DNA from: Scenedesmus sp. ARA3
Taxonomy: Eukaryota; Chlorophyta; Chlorophyceae; Sphaeropleales; Scenedesmaceae
Direction: 5' to 3'
NCBI GenBank assembly: GCA_004335835.1
Contig: RWJK01001818.1
Location: 62,001-126,000, forward strand
DNA length: 64,000 bases
Shown here: piece after piece, positions 57,002 through 64,000 of the stretch
Layout: the number at the start of each line of letters is the position of its first letter
How positions within the stretch are numbered: the stretch's first letter is position 1
Program-made: the position numbers and the translations under genes
The notes under the pieces: model-generated
The model's input: only the letters and a program-made list of their open reading frames with translations
The model's database searches: none
Told to the model about the DNA's origin: nothing

Positions 57002-59097
57002 TCATCGCTGCTGCGCCTGACCTGCTGCTTCCCCCGCTTGTTGCCTGCTGCTGCTGCTGCTGCTAGCACTACCCTGAACCCCACCAGCGCCCAAGTGTTG
57101 TACCACTTCGGCTCCATCTGCTTCATCCTCATCACCTGCGCCATCCACATCCGCTGCATCATCAGCTTCTTCAGCTGCATCCCCGCTGCTGCTGCTGCCA
57201 TCATCTGCCGCCATCTGCCCAAAACCAAACGGATCCTCCTCTCCCTGACCCCAGCCAGCTGCCAGCACTCCTTCCAGCTTCGTTGCCGGCGGCTGCGGCC
57301 GCGGCACGCCTCTGAGTCCCCAGTACACGCAGCTCTCATTGTATGTCAGCGCCGGCCGGTGGTTGTAGCTGGCCTTCCAAGTGCCAAAGTACTGGTGGCA
57401 GATGTAGGCCCCGGGGTTCCTGGACAGTGCCTCCTCGCAGCTGATCTTTTCTGCTGCTGTCTCCCAGCCCATGGTCATGATGTTGCGCGGCATCAGCCGC
57501 ACAGTGGCAACCAAGTTGCCGGTCCCGTCTCCTGCAGCGCCTTGTGTGCCGTTTACTGGCCAGGGCGCGTCCAATCTACGTGCATAGTCTGCGATTGTGG
57601 CTGTGAGTGCTGCTGGTCCTGTGCGGCCGATAACTGCCTCACTAAGAGCAGGGCCCTTCTCCCAACCAACAGACCTGTTGGTTAGTCCGGCTGCTGCGAT
57701 GCGCGACATAGTTGTAAATGGCATGGCTGCCATTACAGGATGACATGGCATCGCTGCGAGTATGAAGTTGTTCACCCGTGTGACCATGCCGGCTGCATCT
57801 GTGTATACAACACCAACCAGCAGGTCTGCATCGTGGTTGTTGATGCTGCTCCATTCTGAGATAGGCTTGGTGCAGCGCACATCAGAGTCTGCATACACGC
57901 CGCCGAAATGGTGCAGGGCCAAGTAGCGCCACATGTCTGCTCGCTCCACATTTGTTGATAAAGAGCGGTACACTGGCAGTACTTCTGGGTAGTGAGATGT
58001 CACAAAATCTTCCCTGTCCCTTGCATCATACAGACGGTGCTCATACCCAGGGTTCATGTCTTTCCAGGTCTGCAGCCAGCCAAGGCAAAGCAACAGCAGC
58101 GTGCACTGATGAGTGCTAGTTGGGGCTGGTGTGAGAGCACGGGCATGACTGTGCATGCAGTGGCCAGCACATGAGCAACTGAAGCTGTCGCTGCTTGCAG
58201 GAATAGTGCGGCTGTGCAGAGGCTGCTGCTGGCAGGGGCTCTGCACATGACGTGAAGAGACCTGCTGCTTGCCTGTTTGTGCTGCTGCTGCTGCTGCTGG
58301 AACTGCTTGTTCTCTTGCTGCTGCTATGTTGTGATGGCAGCACCATGCTTGGCAGTGTGTACGCCAGCCGCTAAGCTGTCACAGCAAGCCTGAACCCTTC
58401 CCTAGAAGACTGCAATGCTGGAAAATGCAGCTCTGGTGTGCAGTTACGATGGTGGTAACACAGTTGGCTGCATCAACATCCCTAAGTAGGTATGCAACTA
58501 TGCTATTGCGTTGACATTGCCATACATCAACTGCTGGATGTCTTGATTGTGCTGCTTCCTGCATCGCCTGCTGCACTGCTGGTTGTGTTCAGGGCAAATC
58601 ACAGCCTGTAGAAGTCGCTGCTCCCACTTCCTGCTTGATGCTGTCCTGCAGGCTTGCTGCAGCGCTCAGATTCATCTGCCTGTGCTTGCCAGTTGCAAGC
58701 CGCTGCTGTCACCCACCTGCATGCACTCCAGCACCTCGCAGGAGATGTTGTACTTGTCTTCTACAGTCTGGTGGATGATGCGTGGAAACTGGAAAGGCGG
58801 CTGCGCAGCACTTGCACGTGTCCAACTGCTCACGTCCCGCGGTTTGGTGCTGCACCAGTCAGGGTCCTGCGGCAGCGGTTTGAGCTGCTGCGTTCCTGCT
58901 GCTTTAGCCCCGTGAAACTCTGCTTTTGCGTGGTCTATGCTGTTCAGTGATTTGTGTACTGGGCTGCAGGGCATCTCCAGGCGGTACAGAGTGACAAAGA
59001 AGCAGAAGGCTACCAGTGCCCATTGCAGCCAGTTTCGTAGCTTGCTGTAGCCGTCTGCTGCTGGAGGTTGCATGGTGCTGGACTTTGGTAGTTCCAT
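57002..59097 (-). CDS. GT32-family (OCH1-like) glycosyltransferase
   Basis: Two exons, 59097-58717 and 58069-57002, join in phase to 482 residues. A single membrane anchor at about residues 22-40 (WLQWALVAFCFFVTLYRL) gives a Golgi type II topology. FPRIIHQTVEDKYN is the usual entry motif of the Gly_transf_sug/GT32 domain ('IPKIIHQTW'). After the intron come TWKDMNPGYEHRLYD, ERADMWRYLALHHFGGVYAD and the metal-binding DSD at 188-190. By family it transfers a sugar (mannose, galactose or related) from a nucleotide sugar to a glycan in the secretory pathway; the donor and acceptor are not readable. C-terminal to the catalytic domain is an unusual strongly acidic stretch followed by a Ser/Gln/Ala-rich end. 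Head-to-head with the LIL gene, 413 bp between ATGs. Confidence 0.9.
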
Positions 59098-59510
59098 TAG
59101 CCTAATATAGGCATGCCTGGAGGCTAGTGTGGTTTGATGGCACTCGCAGCAGAGGCAACAGCGATGGAGAAACAGCCAGTCAGGCACCTGTGAAAAACAC
59201 AGGCAGGGACAAGCCGCATTAATCCAAACTTGGTAAAACCTTCGTTTGGTATGTGGTATGACGTATTTGTTCGCGTGTGCGTGGCACATGTGTTTGTCAC
59301 AGAACCCGGCCCGCCCATTTCATTGCCCTGGCCTATCTCAGTACAGGCAGTATCGGCGAACGATGTCAGTCAACTATTGCTTTTGATTGCTGCTGCTTGT
59401 GCCTGCCGCTGTGATATACTGCTGCTGGCAACAACGCCTTTTTTGAGTGGCCCTAATCATCGCACACGTTGCAAAACTTTCAAGCTCGTTTCTGCCCGCA
59501 TTTGATCAAT
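59098..59510. other. Short divergent promoter region (GT32 / LIL)
   Basis: 413 bp between divergent ATGs, so the two genes probably share promoter elements. A TATA-like GATATA lies near 59414, about 97 bp upstream of the LIL ATG. It is weak. Confidence 0.45.
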
Positions 59511-60756
59511 ATGATGATGACCATGAGCAACTCCATCCAGACCCGGCAACACAAGCTTGGTCAGTTCAAGCAGGCAGCAGCAGCAGCAGCGCCACGGGTT
59601 GTCGCGCGCTCCAGCAGGCGGCAGCAGCCTATTACCCAGGCTATATTGACCACCATACCTCGTGTCAGCGAGCGATCAGGCGACAGCAGCGACAGCGGGC
59701 GTTCTGCTGGCAGCTTGCGTGTGATGTCACTAATCAGCTCCCTCGTTGACATTGAGGTGAGCGCGTTGTATGGTTCAAACTCCAACAAGACTGGGAAACA
59801 GCTGCGCATGCCGCCTTGCAGCTGTGTTGCTGTAACGCCCAAAGCTTTCCCGCCCCTGAAGGTGTCCCGCCCACACAGCTTGCATCCGCACGGTGTAGTG
59901 TCTACAACACGGCCGCATTTTGCTGGCTATCACACGTAGCACAGATTCCGCCCTTTGCTGAACCCAAGTTGGGCAGCTGCAGCTGCAAGGCAGTGCAGGA
60001 GACCGTCCTTTTTCCCTGAGGCAGCGCTTTTCCCTGTTCTGCAGACATAAAGTTGATTTCTCACCTGGTGCACTTTTCCGCTCTGCAACTGCAGGCTCAG
60101 GTACAGCAGTTTGAGACAGTGGCGGGCCGGTCAGCCATGGTGAGTCCGAAATGCACCCTCCTTTGTGTGTGTTGTCAGCATGGGCTTTAAGCAGCAACAG
60201 CGGCAGCAGCTGCTGCTGCCGCTGCTGTGCAAGTTGTGTAGTGCACCCTGCAAACACTCGTATTCTATGCCCTTTGTTGTGGCTTGTTTGCCATGTAATC
60301 ATTATGGCTGGCTGTTGTGGCTCTTCATCGTCCCTAGCCCTTCATGGTAGACCTGCATGCCACTGTCACCACCACACCCTCGATTTTGAGGCTCTGACAG
60401 CAACCTCCTGTCTCTCCACTGTGCTGCTTCTGCAGATTGGCTTCTTTGTGGCACTTGGTGCTGAGCTGGCAACAGAGCAGAGCATTTTCAGCAGTGTGTC
60501 ACCCAGCGAGGCCGTAACTGCCAGCGCAGTGCTGCTGGGCTCGATCCTGCTGGCAGCAGCAGCAGCCGCCATCAACAAGCGCCAGAACCTTGGCGTAGAG
60601 GTGAAGGAGGCTGTCATCACGTCACTGACAGCCGTGCAGCGGTCGGCAGCGAGCGTAACCGGCAAGCAGGTTGACGGTGCTGTGGATAACGTGCTGAGCA
60701 AGGTGTTTGACATGGGGGTGATCTACTCATTGCTGGCTGATGATGACATCATGTAA
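59511..60756 (+). CDS. Chlorophyll a/b-binding-like protein (LIL/SEP type)
   Basis: Three exons (59511-59756, 60095-60139, 60436-60756) join in phase to 203 residues; starts at 59514, 59517 and 59523 are equally possible. The first ~75 residues are Ser/Arg/Gln/Ala-rich with few acids, as in a chloroplast transit peptide. Joining exons 2 and 3 creates the LHC-superfamily helix FETVAGRSAMIGFFVALGAE, with the E...GR.AM.GF chlorophyll-ligand motif (E at about 89, GRSAM 93-97). A second hydrophobic segment, SAVLLGSILLAAAAAAI, follows. Two helices with the motif only in the first resemble stress-enhanced (SEP/LIL3-like) proteins, which act in photoprotection or pigment handling in thylakoids. The C-terminal ~65 residues are soluble and amphipathic (VKEAVITSLTAVQRSAASVT). 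Exact subfamily not determined. Confidence 0.82.
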
Positions 60757-63700
60757 GCAGCAGGTGCCCAGGCTTGAAGCTGCTGCTGCTGCTGCTGCTC
60801 CTGCAAGATTCCTGCAAGATTCCTGCAGCTGGCAGCACGGCGGCTTCTCTGCTACCAGTGCATGCGGCCGCTGGTTCTTCCAGCAGTCGGTGAAGAGTAA
60901 AGGCTGTCAGTGCTGTTGAGTGCTGCATGTGCAGTTTGTTTGAGGGGCAGCATGGTGTGCTTGTTGCTGCCATCCGCAGCACGAGCTGCCTTGCCGACCA
61001 GCTGCAAGCTGAGCTTGTTTGCTGGCGATGTTGTTATGACGCTTTGATGCCTTGTAAAGTGGAAGAGTTAGGCGTCGTGTGTGCATGTTGGCTGATGATT
61101 GATTGTGCCAGTACCCGTTGATTGCATACTGCTCATATCTTGTAGCGGCAGCAGCTGCTGGTGACGCCTTGACAGCGCCAGTGTGCCATGGCCGCTGTGT
61201 GCTGGCGGAGCAAATGCAACATCGTGACGACGTGTGCACACACTGCAAGTGTGACCCCGCATATCATCGCTTGTGCTACTACCTTCAGCTTTCTGCTGGC
61301 TGTGCTGCAACGCACAGCTCGCACACGGTGTATGTGCTTGCATATGTGGGTGCTGCAGCTGGTCGAGCAGCCTGTTGGCCTGTGTTTGGCAGGTGGTGTG
61401 ACCTGTAGCACCCTGGCGCCGTGCTGTGTGCTCTACAGCCACTAGTCCGGCCTGCTGGTGCTTTGTGGCTGCTGCCTTCTGCACCAGGGACATGATGGGC
61501 AGTGCTGGCACAGCAACAGCACGTTATGTTGTTGTTTTGGCAGTTGGCTGTGTCCTAAGGCATGCTGGTTTCAAACACATTGGATGTGGTTCACGCGAGC
61601 TTGCTTTAGGTCCGTGGCGGGCTCTATTTCGGCGCATGTCAGCAAGTTGAAGTTATAACAATGAAGGTGCAGCAAGTGAGCACCAGCTGGGAAATGAAGG
61701 TGCAGTGCAGTAAGCACCACTGCGGCCGACTCCTTGCAGGTCCCTTTGTTTTGTATGATCTCTGCAAGTGAAGGGTGCCGCCCAAGCGGGCGGCCCCTGA
61801 GCTCAGAACTTGAGGCATGGCAGGTGCGAAGCAACATCTGCATGCATGTGCGTGTTGGAAGTGTGTGATGCACAAAGTTGGTTGTCCAGCAGTAAGCAGA
61901 GGTTTCTATTTGCTTTTCTCTTGCTTCTCTCCCACTGTATGTCCGTCTGCTGGGAGTCTGTGGCGACTGGAGGAGTCGTGGGTTGCAGCACAAGGCAGCC
62001 TGTTGCTGCTACACACATGTTTGTGTTGTGTCTTTCATTGTTACGTGTGCTTCTTGCTGGATTGGGCACAGCATTGTTACCTGTGCCGCTTGCTGGATTG
62101 TGCGCGGCATGATGTTATGTATGTGTCTGCTGCGGCACAGTCTCCTGCATGATGTGGTGTGTGGCGCATTTTGATACTTTCCGCGCTGCTCGCCTGGCCC
62201 TTACCGCCTGGTACGCCTGTGGGCCTTGCAGGGACGCACAGACTGGGCGATTGCTGTTGTGCAAGCACACTTCAGGCTTGCTAGGACTGATTCTTTGTAC
62301 AATACAGAGCACAGCATCTGCCGCCAAGCTGAACCGCGCATGAGTATATATCTTACGCGGGTGGCTGGCGGCTATGCAGCTCCTTTGACTGTGGCTATTC
62401 TTCTTGTTCTTTTCTTTGTGGTGCTCCGTTGCACACAAAGGTTGCACTTGGCCGTGCATTCAGCACGTTGCATGTGGCTAGCAGGCAGTCTGCACGGCAG
62501 CGCTACTGCGCTGCCATTGCGGCTGGCATATATGCTGCCAGTGTGTTGGGGAGACTAGGAAGCCCCATGTGTTCCTCGCCACACCAGTCAATACGTACAG
62601 GCAGCCGCTGTGGTTGACTGGTTGCTGGTTTCGGCATACTTATGCTGGGCAGGCCTGCTGTACTTTTGTTTACTCGGTGCATTTGTAAGTACGCTTGCTG
62701 TGGGGATGGGTGATGACAGCATCGCACAAGCGTTGGCTGTTTGTATGAGCCAGGAGTGGCTAGCAGCAGGCATGCGTGCTTGCCTGGGAGTGAGAAGATG
62801 CATGCTGCGCATGGGTTGGTGTTGGTGTCGACTGTGTATGATCAGCTGGAAGCTGATCCAGCAATTTGTTTGTTCAAGTGCGCTTGAGAGATCTGGCCGT
62901 CTGTGCGGAGGCCTTTTTGCCATGCTGGTGGTGGAAGCTGCATGGAATGGTGTGCCTTCGAGTGCGATGTTTGCACAGCTGAATCTGTATCACATGCAAA
63001 CCATTGGTTGGCCTGACAGAAAAGGTGCAGGCATTCTGCGAGGTTGCAGGTCAGTCGCAAGTAGTTCATGAGATTGCGGTTGGGAGCCTGCAGTTGTTGT
63101 GGCAGCGCTGCCAAACCTGATGACTGTGTGGTTGTGCATCAAGTGCCGTTGGTGTAATCTGGATGCGCACTTGCTGAGTCTCAACCCCAATCGACCTTGC
63201 TTTTGCCGGCTGCTGTGTCCTGCGGCCCTGTACTAAGCAGGCTGCCGTCTCCTGTGTGTACATGTGCCACATGGTGGCGGTAAGCATGGCTGACTATGAA
63301 CCATGGAGCCTGGCAGCAGAGGCCTGCCAGCAGTAAGCAGATATAGTCCCCTGTCAACTCACCAACTGCCCTTAGCCGTCTCGGTGCTGACTCGCACTGT
63401 ACGTCAGGCTCTCGTCACCACAACAGACAGCTGCAGAAGGTGAGCGGATTGTCACCATCCAGATGAGTGACACACCGGTGCGGCTCACAAAGCTCAACTC
63501 CTCAGGCTCGGAAACATTATGTTACTTCCTGTTTTTATTTGTGTTGCGTGCCGCGATTGCATGCTGACGAGACTTGCCACACTTCTTGTTGCTTCAGAGC
63601 TGCGACATCTGGCCGACTGATAGCCATCTGGACCGCCAAAAACCTCTTTGTAGTTCATGTTTTATGATTTAAGAGGAATCTAGCACGGTGTGGCGATCAG

Positions 63701-64000
63701 ACAGCATGGCTTTTCGGAGCCAACATCCAGCACCACGGCTAGCAAAGCTAGGTGAGTGAACAGTTGGAACGATTCGTCATTTGTATTATTTCGGCGGTGG
63801 GCTGATCTTTTGTACCCTCGGAATGAAGCCAGGCAGCAGTGACAGCAGAGCTGCAGGGTGACTGTGCAGCAGTGCAGTATGAGGGCCCTTGCTGCATGTG
63901 TGCAGCGCATTCCTAGTACTATTCACAACATAAATGCCGTTCATTTCATGTCGAGGATGCCAGCAGCAGCTCCTAAGCTGACAATGCAGCAACCCAGCAC
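60757..64000. other. LIL 3' flank and 3 kb without a supported gene
   Basis: After the LIL stop the sequence is TGC/CTG-rich with only short ORFs. A hydrophobic frame at about 62610-63071 lacks motifs and a good start. Near the right edge, ATG 63706 followed by GTGAGT (MAFRSQHPAPRLAKL) or ATG at about 63950 (MSRMPAAAPKLTM) could open a gene that continues outside the window; neither is strong enough to call. Confidence 0.4.
61053..61057 (+). terminator. TGTAA polyadenylation signal, LIL gene
   Basis: TGTAA 297 bp after the LIL stop. An earlier TGTAA overlaps the stop itself and cannot be the functional one. Confidence 0.45.

Noticed and set aside
62588..63071. Hydrophobic ORFs near the right end as a membrane protein gene
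   Set aside because: Hydrophobicity comes from TGC/CTG/GTG-rich DNA translated in several frames; no family motif, good start or splice support.

Overview
This is nuclear DNA of a eukaryote, most likely a chlorophyte green alga of the core Chlorophyceae or Scenedesmaceae type. Every recognisable gene is split by spliceosomal introns with GT..AG (sometimes GC..AG) ends. Coding and non-coding DNA are saturated with CAG/CTG triplets, TGTAA (the usual green-algal polyadenylation signal) follows some stop codons, and one gene encodes a chlorophyll-a/b-binding-like (LIL/SEP-type) protein. I see no rRNA, tRNA, CRISPR array or recognisable transposon.

Layout, left to right: a partial minus-strand TPR protein resembling meiotic SPO22/ZIP4/TEX11 (1-4080); replication protein A large subunit RPA1 (13411-5001, minus); an organelle-type RsuA/RluB pseudouridine synthase (17995-14221, minus); a Golgi-type sulfotransferase (18924-21067, plus); an unrecognised Gln/Ser-rich protein (about 24035-25290, plus); an F-box protein with leucine-rich segments (28189-31232, plus); PPWD1, a spliceosomal WD40-cyclophilin (40854-31958, minus); three tandem paralogues of an unrecognised secreted protein with 14 conserved cysteines (CRP1-3, 41957-50474, all minus); a SIP-like aquaporin (51546-54581, plus); a GT32/OCH1-like glycosyltransferase (59097-57002, minus); and, head-to-head with it, the LIL/SEP-type protein (59511-60756, plus). 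The last 3.2 kb hold no gene I can support. For PUS, sulfotransferase, CRP1-3, aquaporin, F-box, GT32 and LIL I placed every exon so that all splice phases close; RPA1, PPWD1 and the ZIP4-like gene are given as spans with approximate exon blocks.

The genes do not form a pathway; this is ordinary eukaryotic gene order, apart from the CRP tandem family, which arose by local duplication. Two things stand out. First, intron-rich genes (RPA1, PPWD1, aquaporin, CRP3 and, more weakly, the pseudouridine synthase) carry 'exon echoes': tandem partial copies of an exon end together with its splice donor or acceptor, repeated 2-5 times in the adjoining intron at 110-270 bp spacing. The exonic part is usually much better preserved than the intronic part, and in one case the differences are all synonymous. 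Second, the CRP family is a clean, apparently undescribed secreted cysteine framework with a tandem history that includes intron loss, intron sliding and a Thr/Ala-rich insertion.
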